A DNA stretch of 64,000 nt from Pokkaliibacter plantistimulans (GCF_046844695.1 NZ_CP177354.1:5642001-5706000); one strand, 5' to 3'. Numbered from the stretch's first letter, positions 51,487 to 61,159 are shown. Program-made: numbers and translations. The notes: generated by a model not told the origin, from the sequence alone.

Positions 51487-52110
51487 TCAACTTGGCTTCG
51501 GGATGGCAGCCTTGGCCTTACTGCCCTTCCTGAAGCCCCGATCCCCCGCCATAAACATCTCCAGCATGAATGGGATCAGCGTGGCCACATCAACCGCTTC
51601 GCCGCAGGTCTGCGCGTGCAGCGAGGCGTAGCGGTCCAGTTCAGCCTTCACGCTGGTCGGGCACGAAAACGTGAGAGTGATGATGCCCACCACTCCCACG
51701 GGCTCGCGAGTGATCTCCACGCCCACGCCAGGACGCACGGAAGGAAGCACTTCGCCCGACAAACGCAGGCATTCGCCTGCGAAGAACTCGAAAATCTGTC
51801 CGGCGCGCACAGTCTCGCCAATACCATCCGCGAGAGTCTTTCCTTCCTCGCGCGCAAGTAAGCGGCCAAGTTCATTCTTCCTCGCAACAATCTCGTCGGC
51901 CGCCTTCTTCAAGATGGCGTGGCGCTCCAGCACGCCACTTCGGGACCAGGCCGGAAACGCGGCTTTCGCTGCAACGATGGCGGTCCGAGCTTCGTTCGCT
52001 GACGCCGAAGCGTACAAGCCGATCACATCGGCCGTGTTTGACGGGTTGATGTTCTCGACGGCATCGGAGCCGACCCATTCGCCGGCGATTAGGTTCTGAT
52101 AAACCCGCAT
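51487..52110 (-). pseudogene. Aldehyde dehydrogenase fragment fused to a DUF2274 tail
   Basis: 207 codons. Residues 1-~145 are the N-terminal part of an aldehyde dehydrogenase (AGEWVGSDAVENINPSNTAD, REPVGVVGIIT), close to alpha-ketoglutaric-semialdehyde dehydrogenases. Where PWNFP should follow, the sequence changes to LTFSCPTSVKAELDRYASLH and LIPFMLEMFMAGDRGF, the DUF2274 protein found next to TrbI/VirB10 genes of integrative conjugative elements. Catalytic Cys and Glu are missing, so no enzyme activity is expected. The join at about 51675 marks a deletion. Overlaps the FAH gene by 22 bases. Still an open frame, may be expressed. Confidence 0.75.
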
Positions 52111-53252
52111 GCGTTCTCCTCATTGACTAGCAGGCCGCGCCCAGCCAGGTTGCGCATCAGATGTGATGCACCGAAGGTCCAGCGCGGGCACTCTGTGGAC
52201 AAGCGAACGGTGTTGCGAAGACTGCCGAGCTTGTCGTTGGAGATGGTCACGACATCGCCCATCTTGTGTGTGAAGCCTTGCCCAGGCTCTCCACGATCCT
52301 CGGTCGGCGCGAACAGCGTTCCCATGAATAACATGAAGCCGTCCGGGTACTGGTGGTGGGCGCCAATGGTCTGGGCCACCAGATCCAGGGGATCGCGCGA
52401 GATTTCTTTCATCGAACTCTTGCCGCGCAGCACAAATCCATCCGGCCCCTCTACGTGCAGATCGACGTCAGCGGCTCGCACGTCATCAAGACCGTAGGTG
52501 TCATCGAACAGGCGGATAAATGGGCCGATCGCGCACGAGGCGTTGTTGTCCTTCGCCTTGCCCAGCAGGAGCGCAGAACGGCCTTCCACGTCACGCAGGT
52601 TGACATCATTGCCGAGGGCGGCCCCCTTGATGCGGCCTTGGCTGTCCACCGCCAGAACGACCTCTGGCTCCGGGTTGTTCCACGTCGAAATTGGGTGCAG
52701 ACCCACATTGCTAAGGTGGCCAACTGCGGACATGGCTTGAGCTTTGGTGAAGACCTCGGCATCAGGTCCGATACCGACCTCCAGGTACTGCGACCACAGT
52801 CCTTCGCGAATCAGCGCCTCCTTGATGCGCGCCGCGTCCTCGGAACCGGCCTTCACGTTGCGCAGGCTGTCGCCAATGAGGCCAGAGATTCGCTCGCGAA
52901 TGGTATTGGCGGCACCAGCGTCGCCGGCGGCGCGTTCCTCAATCACGCGCTCAACCATCGAGCGCGCAAAGGTGACCCCACAGGCCTTGATCGCCTGCAG
53001 GTCACAGGGGGCCAGGAGGACGACGTCCTTGATGCTTCCATCGAGCAAGTCGGCAAGGCGGCCGATCGGCCTGCCTTGCTGCGTCGCCAGCCAGGCAGCA
53101 GGGTCGGGTAGCTCCAGCAGATCGCGCATCGTTGGCGTGCGCGATGACGTGATGTCGACGACCAGATCCTGAGCGACCTTAACCAAGATGGGACCGTCTG
53201 CGGCCGACGACCAAGCGCGACCAACGAAGGTACCTTTTTCAAAGGAGTTCAT
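52089..53252 (-). CDS. Fumarylacetoacetate hydrolase-family protein (sugar-acid dehydratase/hydrolase-like)
   Basis: 387 residues. The C-terminal FAH fold has the metal ligands in EPEVVLAVDSQGRIKGAALGND (key Glu pair and Asp) and FMGTLFAPTEDR. Length and N-terminal domain resemble 2-keto-3-deoxy-sugar-acid dehydratases (AraD1-like) of pentose pathways, whose product is oxidised by the semialdehyde dehydrogenase family to which the broken neighbour belonged. The last codons overlap the dehydrogenase start by 22 bases. Exact substrate unknown. Confidence 0.82.
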   Translation of the reverse strand: MNSFEKGTFVGRAWSSAADGPILVKVAQDLVVDITSSRTPTMRDLLELPDPAAWLATQQGRPIGRLADLLDGSIKDVVLLAPCDLQAIKACGVTFARSMVERVIEERAAGDAGAANTIRERISGLIGDSLRNVKAGSEDAARIKEALIREGLWSQYLEVGIGPDAEVFTKAQAMSAVGHLSNVGLHPISTWNNPEPEVVLAVDSQGRIKGAALGNDVNLRDVEGRSALLLGKAKDNNASCAIGPFIRLFDDTYGLDDVRAADVDLHVEGPDGFVLRGKSSMKEISRDPLDLVAQTIGAHHQYPDGFMLFMGTLFAPTEDRGEPGQGFTHKMGDVVTISNDKLGSLRNTVRLSTECPRWTFGASHLMRNLAGRGLLVNEENACGFIRT

Positions 53253-53283
53253 GCTGATACCTTTTTTGAATTTGATGGGTGGG

Positions 53284-54477
53284 TCAGGCTTTGCTGCGTG
53301 CGAGGAATCCGCTCAATCTGTCAACGCCGTCCAGCAACTTGGCGTCCGAGCTGACGGCATGGCACCAACGCAGCCACCCATCGCCCTCCGGACCAAAAGC
53401 TGAACCAGGAGCGAGGCCCAAGCCCACTTCGCTCACCAGTCGTTTCGCCAAAGCCAGGGAATCGTCATGGCCGGCGATGCGGAAGAAGACGTACATGGCC
53501 CCTCCCGCGTCTGGTACTTCGACGCCCGGCAACGATGCAAGAGCACTCGACAGCAGCCCACGCGTATGCGAAAGCATCCCCCTCAGGCGAGCGACTTCCT
53601 GCTCACCTTGCTGCAGTGCAATCGCGGCTGCGCGCTGCACGGGCTCGAACATGCAGGAGAAGTTGTACTCAATGACTTTGGTCAGGTCCGCAGTGAGTTC
53701 CGGTGGCACCACCATCCAGCCTGCACGCCAGCCAGTCATGGACCAAGCTTTTGAAAAGCTGTTGACCGAGATGATCCGGTCGCCCGCTTCGTAGTGCTTG
53801 AGAAACGACGGAGCCGAACGCTGGTTCGGGTCGTAGACCAACCGCTCGTAAACATCATCACAAACGATCCAGATGCCATGCTTGCGGCAGTGCTGCAAGA
53901 TCGCCACAACGCCTTCTTCATCAATGGTCCAACCCGTAGGGTTGTTCGGCGAATTGATGATTAGCGCCTTTGTTCCCGGAGTCAGTGCATCCAGCAGCCG
54001 ATCAAGATCAAGTGTCCAGCGACCACCGCGAACGCTCAGAGAAACGCGTTCAACCTGGGCGCTGAGGATCTTGGGAATTTCGCAAACGTTGGGCCACAAA
54101 GGGGTAATGGCAACTACGCGATCCTGTGCGGACAACAGCAGTTCCGACGCAATCAACAAACCTGTCACACCGGAGCTGATCGCAGCAATACGGTCCACCG
54201 AGATATCTCGGTTATGCAGGCCCGAGAGATAGTTCGCGATGCTCTCTCGCAGATAGGGGCGTCCTAGGTTCTGGGAGTAGAAAGTCTCGCCCTGCCCCAA
54301 CGAGCGCGCAGCCTCATCGCGAATGAAGCTGGCGGTAGTTTGATCTGATTCTCCGAACCAGAACGGTACAACGTCGGCTCGGCCCATGCCGCTGTTTGCA
54401 ACCTCTCGAATGAGGGAGCCTGCAAGCCCCCGGATGGAGGGCCTGGCTTGAGGGGGGAACGCAGTGTCGTAGGTCAT
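53284..54477 (-). CDS. Class I/II PLP-dependent aminotransferase
   Basis: 397 residues. PLP-binding Lys in VNSFSKAWSMTGWRAGW (~240), INSPNNPTGW (~170) and VCDDVYERLVYD. Substrate-carboxylate Arg near the C-terminus (GDGWLRWCHAVS) is the conserved one. Aspartate-aminotransferase superfamily, subgroup not clear. 31 bases upstream of the FAH gene on the same strand and divergent from an Lrp regulator; likely supplies a 2-oxo acid to that pathway. Confidence 0.9.
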   Translation of the reverse strand: MTYDTAFPPQARPSIRGLAGSLIREVANSGMGRADVVPFWFGESDQTTASFIRDEAARSLGQGETFYSQNLGRPYLRESIANYLSGLHNRDISVDRIAAISSGVTGLLIASELLLSAQDRVVAITPLWPNVCEIPKILSAQVERVSLSVRGGRWTLDLDRLLDALTPGTKALIINSPNNPTGWTIDEEGVVAILQHCRKHGIWIVCDDVYERLVYDPNQRSAPSFLKHYEAGDRIISVNSFSKAWSMTGWRAGWMVVPPELTADLTKVIEYNFSCMFEPVQRAAAIALQQGEQEVARLRGMLSHTRGLLSSALASLPGVEVPDAGGAMYVFFRIAGHDDSLALAKRLVSEVGLGLAPGSAFGPEGDGWLRWCHAVSSDAKLLDGVDRLSGFLARSKA

Positions 54478-54637
54478 GGTTTGCCTTCAGGTGTTAGGAT
54501 CTGCCGCCAGCGATCACTGCAGCTTGAATCCGAGTTCTTCATCACTTGGATTATCGGACCTTCCGGCGGAAAAAAATTACCAAAATCACCCATGAACAAC
54601 TAGAATATTGGAAGAATCATCCAAAGTGAGTGGTGGC

Positions 54638-55117
54638 ATGAGCTCCAAATCTATGAGCGATCTCGATCGCATAGACCGCCAGATCCTGGAGGCGCTGCAG
54701 GCGAACGGCCGACTTACGGTGGCCGAGCTGGCAGAAAAAGTGTCACTGTCGCAGTCGCCGTGTTGGCGCCGAGTTCAAATGCTGGAGCAAGCGGGTTTCA
54801 TCCTGGGCTATCACGCGCAGCTGAATCGAAAGCAGCTCGGACTGAGCGTCCACGGATTCGTCAGTCTTAAGATGAAGGACCACTCGCTGGCGACGGCCGC
54901 TGCGTTCGAGCGCGCAGTCGTTGCCTTGGCAGGGGCCATTTCCTGCCAAAACCTCTCAGGCGGGTACGACTACCAAATCGAATTGGTGGCAGGCGATCAC
55001 GACGCCTTCGCCAAGCTGGTCCGGGAGATCCGCGCCTTCCCTGGTGTTGCAGATGTCTACACCAGCTTCACGCTGCAGGAGATCAAAACAGGCGGGGCTT
55101 TGCCAGTGCACGGATGA
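54638..55117 (+). CDS. Lrp/AsnC family transcriptional regulator
   Basis: 159 residues from the ATG at 54638; a TTG at 54608 and an ATG at 54653 are alternatives. Winged HTH (LDRIDRQILEALQANGRLTV, AELAEKVSLSQSPCWRRV) and RAM effector domain (LVREIRAFPGVADVYTSFTL) are complete. Divergent from the aminotransferase with a 160-base gap, the classical Lrp arrangement. It likely senses the amino acid that the aminotransferase uses. Confidence 0.9.
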   Translation: MSSKSMSDLDRIDRQILEALQANGRLTVAELAEKVSLSQSPCWRRVQMLEQAGFILGYHAQLNRKQLGLSVHGFVSLKMKDHSLATAAAFERAVVALAGAISCQNLSGGYDYQIELVAGDHDAFAKLVREIRAFPGVADVYTSFTLQEIKTGGALPVHG

Positions 55118-55272
55118 CTCACCTACGTTTACGCAGCGTTGTTGCCTAGGGTGTCAGACGCCTTGTCAAATAACGGCTTATCCAAGCGGCAGGCCCTTCT
55201 CTCGTCCAACTGACCAAGACACTCCACCGCCGCGCACTGTCGCGGAGAGCCGCTGCCCCAACCGCGACTCGA

Positions 55273-55446
55273 TCACTGGCCGCCACGGCAATAAGCTGAA
55301 CCCCATGCCGTCATCAGCGCATTGACGCTGCGCGCCGCCTGGCGGGCGGCATCGAGCAGTTTCACGATGCCGCTGTGGATGCCGGCATAGCCGGCAGGCA
55401 AGACGGCGGGGGATTGCCCCGTCGTCGTCAGCGTTTTCTTGGTCAT
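55273..55446 (-). pseudogene. DUF1016 (YhcG-type PDDEXK nuclease) N-terminal remnant
   Basis: Starts with MTKKTLTTTG after an AGAGG site and runs 47 residues as in DUF1016 proteins (GYAGIHSGIVKLLDAARQAA, then SVNALMTA), then diverges and stops at 55273. A whole member is about 350 residues. The rest appears deleted at the boundary with the Lrp-side sequence. It directly follows the integrase remnant. Confidence 0.6.
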
Positions 55447-56629
55447 GCTGTGGCCTCTGCAGGGCGAGATGCGCCAGTTCGCCACCAACTCGGCCGCTTC
55501 GCGCACCGGCTTGTCCTCGGTGTAGACGTAGCGCATGAACATCGCCACGGTCTTGTGCGCCGTCAGCGCCATGCCCACTTTCACCGGAATCCCCGAGTTG
55601 GCAATGTCGGTGGCCGAGCGGTGTCGGATGCCGTGCGTGCCCACATGGCTCACACCGGCACGTTTGAGGATGCGCGTCCAGCCGCCGTAATACTCGCCCG
55701 TGGTCAGGTGCTGCCCCGGATGGTTCGGGGACGGGAACACGTGCGGGCAACCGTCCTCGCGCGGCGCGGTGGACAGGAGCCGGTAGGCTTCGTCGCTCAA
55801 GGGCTTGGACATGCCGCCGGTCTTACTGTCGGGCAGACCACGCGCCGGTTCTCCAAATCCACCCAGTCCCATTGCAGTGTGATGATCTCGGAGCGGCGGC
55901 CCGCACACTCAAATTGCATCCGGATGGCCAGCGGCAGGATGGCGTGATCCAGGCCCAGCCCATCGGTTTCCAGAAAGTCGAGATACCGGAACAGCTTGCC
56001 CATTTCCTCGTCGCTGATGAGATGGGTGGCCTTGCCGTTGGGGTAAATTGGGACATAGCGGCACGGATTGGTGCCGTCTGGCCGGTAGCCCCACACTTCG
56101 GCCAGGTTGAACATCTTACGCATCACGCTGAACGTGCGGTTCGCGTCCGCTGGCTTGTGCGCCATCTTCTTCATCGCCCTGGCCACGTCCGGGCGCTTCA
56201 CGTCCTACACCTTCATGCGGCCCAGCAGCGGAATGATGTTGTTATTGATGCACTTTTGGTAACCGACCTGTGTGCTGGGCTTGTTGCGCTGCTTGGAGTG
56301 ATCCTCCATGAACTTCTCGCACAACTCCTTGACCGTGGGGGCGGCACGGGCGGCGGCCTTGCCCGCGCCAGGGTCGCCGCCCCGGCGAACCTCGGCCAGC
56401 CATTCCTGGGCCAGCGATCGGGCTTGTTCGACGGTCAATTCCGCGTACAGGCCCAGGGCAGGCTTGCGGCGCTATCCGGCATTGGTGCGGTATGAACCAT
56501 GAAGACCTTGCGGCCCGCTGGTGTAACCTTGCACAGGAAGCCGGGCACCAGCGTTTCCCGGAGTTCGACGGCCTGCGCCTGGGGTTGCGCCGCATCGACT
56601 GCGGACTTGGTGAGCTTGATTTTCGCCAT
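55447..56629 (-). pseudogene. Degenerate tyrosine integrase (P4/phage type)
   Basis: Fragments in succession: the start KIKLTKSAVDAAQPQAQAVE (from 56629), a frameshift near 56440-56460, VEQARSLAQEWLAEVRRGGD, an in-frame TAG at 56205-56207 in the DVKRPDVARAM region, then the catalytic-core part FECAGRRSEIITLQWDW (first Arg), a frameshift near 55830, and the HGIRHRSATDIANSG and MRYVYTEDK parts (HxxR and Tyr). All catalytic residues can be traced but no intact frame exists. Likely the integrase of the element that carried the DUF2274/DUF1016 pieces. Confidence 0.85.
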
Positions 56630-56809
56630 GATGACTCCTCGGAAAGACCCGATTCCCAGGAGCCTTCTAGGGGCCAGCAGAGGGGAAGCCAGGTCAGGTT
56701 TCGGAAGGCACCGGCATATATTGAACTCGCCTAAGTCATTGATAAACCTGCTGTATCGGGCTTCGGCGTAGTCCAGCGAAGTTCGGTGCTGGAGTCATGG
56801 TGAAGTGAA

Positions 56810-56840
56810 AAAAGGGAGTCGATTCACTCGACTCCCTTTT
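56810..56840 (-). terminator. Rho-independent terminator of the FNT gene
   Basis: AAAAGGGAGTCGA and TCGACTCCCTTTT, 13-bp perfect stem around 5 bases, T-rich on the minus-strand exit. 38 bases past the FNT stop. Confidence 0.9.
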
Positions 56841-56877
56841 CATTTACCGCTGGCAGCGGTTAATGCTCAGTCACCTG

Positions 56878-57690
56878 TCAGGCCTGAGCAGCGCCACGCT
56901 CATTCAGGGAGACGCTGACCACAGCGGGCTGACGCACCAGCGCGACGTAGTAGGCGATGCCAACAAACAGGGCACCGCCCACGGCGTTACCGAGAAACAC
57001 CGGCACAAAGTTACTGAAATACTGTGCCCAGCTCACCTCACCGACAAAGATCGCCAGCGGGATAACGAACATGTTGGCAACCACGTGCTGAAAGCCAATG
57101 GCAGCGAATGCCATGATCGGGAACCACATGCCGATGATCTTGCCCATCACATCCTTGCTCGACATACCCAGCCAGATCGCCAGACAGACCAGCCAGTTAC
57201 AGCCAATGCCGGAAATGAAGGTATGCAGGAAATCCTCATTCACCTTGGCCTTGGCAATGGCCACGCTCTTGGCCAGAAAGGCTCCTTCGGCCAGACCGAG
57301 GAAGTGACCGAAGAAAAAGGCGATAAATACTGCACCGATAAAGTTGGCCGCCGTGACCACCAGCCAGTTGCGCAGCAAGGCGGGCAGGCCAATCTTGCCG
57401 GAAAACAGGGCGGTGGCCATGAACATCATATTGCCTGTCAGCAGCTCACCACCGGCCAGTACCGTCAGGATCAGCCCCACCGGAAACACCGCCGCCCCCA
57501 GAAACAGGGACAGTGATGCCCAGTCGTGCGGCAGCTGTGCCGTCACCCGGATATCCAGCAGAAAGCCGAAAGCAATGAAGGCGCCTGCCATAAAACCAAG
57601 AATCAACAGAGGAAGCAGCGCGAGAGAACTTTTACGCACGCCGGTCTGAACAACAGCATCGGCGATTTCTTTAGGGGTAGCGAGGGACAT
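56878..57690 (-). CDS. Formate/nitrite transporter (FNT) family channel
   Basis: 270 residues from the ATG at 57690 (MSLATPKEIADAVVQTGVRK); an ATG at 57702 is an alternative, the longer track reading is not credible. Six membrane helices, FNT signatures LTGNMMFMATALFSGKIG and AFAAIGFQHVVANMF, with the pore His in GFQHVVANM. Transports formate or nitrite. Formate is the end product of the frmA-fghA pathway in this window (context only). Single gene with its own terminator. Confidence 0.92.
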   Translation of the reverse strand: MSLATPKEIADAVVQTGVRKSSLALLPLLILGFMAGAFIAFGFLLDIRVTAQLPHDWASLSLFLGAAVFPVGLILTVLAGGELLTGNMMFMATALFSGKIGLPALLRNWLVVTAANFIGAVFIAFFFGHFLGLAEGAFLAKSVAIAKAKVNEDFLHTFISGIGCNWLVCLAIWLGMSSKDVMGKIIGMWFPIMAFAAIGFQHVVANMFVIPLAIFVGEVSWAQYFSNFVPVFLGNAVGGALFVGIAYYVALVRQPAVVSVSLNERGAAQA

Positions 57691-57987
57691 GGTTGGATCC
57701 ATAGCGACAAGAATGATTGCCAGCCAGCGTGTCTGGATAACAATCCGATCTGCACGGCGGAGCACCGCACACAGAAGCTGCGCCACTCTATCCCTTGACC
57801 TGCATCAGCTCAATCGCAAACAGCCCGGTTTTAGCGGTCTGGGCAGGATCACAGCGCTGCCTCCTGCCAACAGTGAAAAATCTGCATAATTGCCGAATTT
57901 GTTTTAGCTGAAACTATTCAGTAAAGGTCATTCGATGACGTTCATCCGTGTGAAAAGAGCCCTGAAGGAGGCGGAATGAAGAGGTGT

Positions 57988-58030
57988 AAAAAAGCCCCCG
58001 CAGCCGGTCTAATCGGCGAGCTGCGGAGGC
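57988..58030 (-). terminator. Terminator downstream of the small lipoprotein gene
   Basis: CCCCGCAGC and GCTGCGGAGG pair across a 15-base loop; read on the minus strand a T-run follows. 130 bases past the lipoprotein stop. Confidence 0.7.
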
Positions 58031-58161
58031 AAGATGTCGCCCCCTGACGGGTTGGACATCTACTTGGAGAAGCCGCTACGCAAGGCGTATTGGCCGGGTG
58101 ATAACGCCATGGGGATAGCGCTATCGGTGGATCCATTGAGTCAGGCAAGAGCGCCCGGAGT

Positions 58162-58365
58162 TCAGCAACGGGTATCGCTGGCACCCAGCTCCTGTTTGGC
58201 TTGTTCACAGCTGTCTTCCACCGCATTCCCTGCGCTGGTGACCGCATTATCGATCTTTTCACCCAGCTGCTCGGCCGGGCCATCATCGGAGTCACAGGCA
58301 GCCAGACCCAACGTCATAAGGCTGCTCAGGGCAATGACGGTAAAAGTGCGTCGTAAACCTGGCAT
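58162..58365 (-). CDS. Small lipoprotein
   Basis: 67 residues. Signal peptide with lipobox LAAC (Cys24, TLGLAACDSDD), then a short acidic helical tail GEKIDNAVTSAGNAVEDSC with two further Cys. Asp at +2 predicts inner-membrane retention. Resembles entericidin-like short lipoproteins by architecture only; function unknown. Same strand and architecture as its upstream neighbour. Confidence 0.8.
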   Translation of the reverse strand: MPGLRRTFTVIALSSLMTLGLAACDSDDGPAEQLGEKIDNAVTSAGNAVEDSCEQAKQELGASDTRC

Positions 58366-58466
58366 GGTGAATATCCTTTTCTGATGTTCCTGTGGATCAC
58401 TGCAGAGCCGCAGCGGCTGTTCTGCCGCCGTGGTCTGCCGTTCGGTGACGTGAATCGTGTTGGTTG

Positions 58467-58805
58467 TTACTGACTGGCAGAGCCAGAGGTGCCACTGTCA
58501 GGCACCGTCGTGGATGATGAGGTATCAGGGTTGCTGCCAGTACCACCGGTGGTAGCGCCAGCGGAGCCGCTCATACTGCCGGTATCAGTGCCGGAACCTG
58601 CGCTATTGCCGGAGTCGGTCGCGCCGGGGGTGACCATGGAAGAAGAGGAGCCTGTATCTGCTGCAGGCTGACTTTCCTGTTGCTGGGTAGTGTTACTCTG
58701 GCTGCCAGCACTGCTGGCTTCGTCATCCTTGTTGCAACCGGCCAGACCCAGCGCCAACACACTGCCCAGAACCACAACAGACGCTACACGATTGATTGCT
58801 TTCAT
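58467..58805 (-). CDS. Low-complexity lipoprotein
   Basis: 112 residues. Lipobox LAGC (Cys24), then a Ser/Thr/Gly/Asp-rich, low-complexity tail (GSGTDTGSMSGSAGATTGGT) without Trp or aromatic residues, most likely an unfolded linker. Asn at +2. GGAAAT precedes the ATG. No known domain. Probably an envelope stress or spacer lipoprotein; function unknown. Confidence 0.8.
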   Translation of the reverse strand: MKAINRVASVVVLGSVLALGLAGCNKDDEASSAGSQSNTTQQQESQPAADTGSSSSMVTPGATDSGNSAGSGTDTGSMSGSAGATTGGTGSNPDTSSSTTVPDSGTSGSASQ

Positions 58806-58961
58806 GGATATTTCCTTTTACTTAACAACATTCACAAAGGCCGGGACCGGGGTCTTCGCCTTTGACTGGAATCAGGTTTTCAGCCACCCCTGATCAATGT
58901 TGTGCCCTCGCCCTGAGGGTCTCCCTGTTAACAGGCCGATGAATACCTGCGGCTATTACGG

Positions 58962-59150
58962 TCATAACGACTCACGCTTGCCTACCAGGAAATACACCAG
59001 CATTCCCAGCACCGGCAGGGCCAGTACGGCAAGAATCCAGATGAACTTACCTACGCCGCCGTAGGAGCTCTTGAGGATGCTGGCAATGGCAAGAATATCC
59101 AGTGCGAGAATAACCAGACCGAAAAAACCACCATAAACACCTACATCCAT
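58962..59150 (-). CDS. Small membrane protein, PLDc_N-type
   Basis: 62 residues from the ATG at 59150 with AAGGTG/GGAG upstream; longer readings lack a ribosome site. Two membrane helices (FGLVILALDILAIASIL and KFIWILAVLALPVLGMLVYF), with the PLDc_N pattern ILKSSYGGVGKFIWILAVLA and terminal GKRE. Such proteins are common, functionally unassigned inner-membrane peptides. Same strand as the lipoproteins. Confidence 0.8.
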   Translation of the reverse strand: MDVGVYGGFFGLVILALDILAIASILKSSYGGVGKFIWILAVLALPVLGMLVYFLVGKRESL

Positions 59151-59426
59151 CACCTTTCTCCTTTCTGTCTGTGCCGTCAGCACAGGGCTTGATCCCTGCC
59201 GCCTGCCAGTCAATAACAGGCGGAGTTCGGCGGTGAGTCTGTCCGGCACCGACTGCCATCAGCCCGCACGGTTCACCGCCGCGTCAGCGATCACTTTTCG
59301 CCAACAGTGCTTGCTATATAGGGGTGCAAATGTTTCAGCCACAGGGGCGGAGTGTTTCAGAGCTTAAGCAAGTCCTGCTGAGGCGTTTCCAGAGCGTTTC
59401 TGCGCCGTCCGGTAACAGGGGAGAAG

Positions 59427-60959
59427 TCAGAGCTGGTCGATATGCTCCAGCAGCCACTCGGCCCGCTGCAGAATGGCCTGCTGCTGCCCGGCCTCCATGC
59501 GCTGCCAGTTGCGGTAGATCATGGCCATACGTGGATGCTCAGCAAAACGCGCCTGATGACGCTTCAGGAAATGCCAGTAGAGGCTGTTGAACGGGCAGCT
59601 GTCAGGCTCGGTCACGCGGCTCACCTGATAGTCACATCCGGCACAGTAATCACCCTGCCGCTGAATATATTTGCCACTGGCCGCGTAAGGTTTGGACGCC
59701 AGCAAGCCGCCGTCACCGTGCAGCGCCATGCCCAGCGTGTTGGGTAACTCTACCCACTCGAAGGCATCGACAAACACCGCCAGATACCACTCGCACACGG
59801 CTTTGGGCTGCACGCCCAGCAGCAGCGCCCAGTTACCGGTCACCATTAGCCGCTGAATATGGTGTGCATAGCCGTATTGCCGCACCGCACTCACTACCTC
59901 GCGGATACAGGCCATGCCTGTCGGTGCGCCCCAGTAGGCGGCTGGCAGCGGCCGCTGTGCCGCCAGCGCATTGCTCTCGGCATACTCCGGCATGGTCTGC
60001 CAGTACACGCCGCGCACGTATTCACGCCAGCCGATGATCTGCCGGATAAAGCCTTCCACCGCATTCAGGGGCGCCTGACCGGCATGGTAGGCCGCCTCGG
60101 CCTGCTGACAAACCTCCAGCGGATCCAGCAGGCCGATGTTGATACTGGACGACAGCAGCGAATGAAACAGAAAGGGCGACTGGCTGCTGAGGGCATCCTG
60201 ATAGTCGCCAAAGCCCGGCAGCCCCTGTTCGATAAAGATACCAAGCAGGTGCAGCGCCTGAACGCGATTGACCGGCCAGTGGAACGCCTGCAGGTCACCA
60301 AAATGGGTGCTGAACCGCCCGGCGATCATCGCCGCCAGCGTCTGTCCTTCCTCATCCAGCGTTGTAGTCGGTAACAGGGGAAGTGGTCGCTTACCGTCGT
60401 AGGCACGGCGATTGTCAGCATCGAAGTTCCACTTGCCCCCCACCGGCTTGCCTTCCGCTGTCATCAGCAGACCGGTACGGCGGCGCATCAGCCGGTAGAA
60501 ATATTCCATGCGCCATTCCTTGCGCTCTTCGGCCCACTGACGAAATACCCTGAGCGGACAGATAAAGCGGGTGTCAGGCCGGATCTCCACCGGCAGCGGC
60601 CACTCGGCCTGCCACCGGCGCATCTGCCGGTGCAGCCGATACTCACCGCAGTGGGTCATGATCACTCTGGCGTAGTGGCCACGCGCCAGCTCGCGTTGCA
60701 GCACCTGACCGAGGTCACCCAGCGCATCCGCATCGTCCAGCCGCTGATAGCTGACCTGCCAGCCCTGCTGCTCTAAATGCCGGGCAAACTGCCGCATGGC
60801 GGCAAAAATCAGCAGGATTTTCTGCGGATGGTGGGGTACGTGGCTGGCTTCACTCAGCACCTCGGCCAGCACTACCCGGTCTTCTGCCGGGTTAGCGGCC
60901 TGCAGGGCACTGATACGATCACTGAGCTGATCACCGAGCAGCAAAATCAGATTGGCCAT
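59427..60959 (-). CDS. FeS-BCP family photolyase/cryptochrome
   Basis: 510 residues of the deoxyribodipyrimidine-photolyase-related (PhrB) group. Opening LILLLGDQLSDRISALQAAN, FAD-domain HHIQRLMVTGNWALLLG and WYLAVFVDAFEWVELPNTLG. Cys residues in GMACIREV, YCAGCDYQV and DSCPFN give the four ligands of a [4Fe-4S] cluster. The known PhrB repairs (6-4) photoproducts. Light-dependent repair enzyme of the cytoplasm; stands alone. Confidence 0.92.
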   Translation of the reverse strand: MANLILLLGDQLSDRISALQAANPAEDRVVLAEVLSEASHVPHHPQKILLIFAAMRQFARHLEQQGWQVSYQRLDDADALGDLGQVLQRELARGHYARVIMTHCGEYRLHRQMRRWQAEWPLPVEIRPDTRFICPLRVFRQWAEERKEWRMEYFYRLMRRRTGLLMTAEGKPVGGKWNFDADNRRAYDGKRPLPLLPTTTLDEEGQTLAAMIAGRFSTHFGDLQAFHWPVNRVQALHLLGIFIEQGLPGFGDYQDALSSQSPFLFHSLLSSSINIGLLDPLEVCQQAEAAYHAGQAPLNAVEGFIRQIIGWREYVRGVYWQTMPEYAESNALAAQRPLPAAYWGAPTGMACIREVVSAVRQYGYAHHIQRLMVTGNWALLLGVQPKAVCEWYLAVFVDAFEWVELPNTLGMALHGDGGLLASKPYAASGKYIQRQGDYCAGCDYQVSRVTEPDSCPFNSLYWHFLKRHQARFAEHPRMAMIYRNWQRMEAGQQQAILQRAEWLLEHIDQL

Positions 60960-61159
60960 GACTCACAGGGGCAGTGGGCTAAAAGGAGGGAATAGCAATC
61001 TATACACGGCGGCGTGTGGCATGGATCACCCTGACCGGAGCAACTTATTCCAAAGTGATCAGTATTTGAGCAATCACTCCAACAAAACGCTCTAATGCTC
61101 CCCTTTCCGGCCTACTAGACTGCCAATATTGACAAAGCGACTTCTCAAGACGCAGTACC

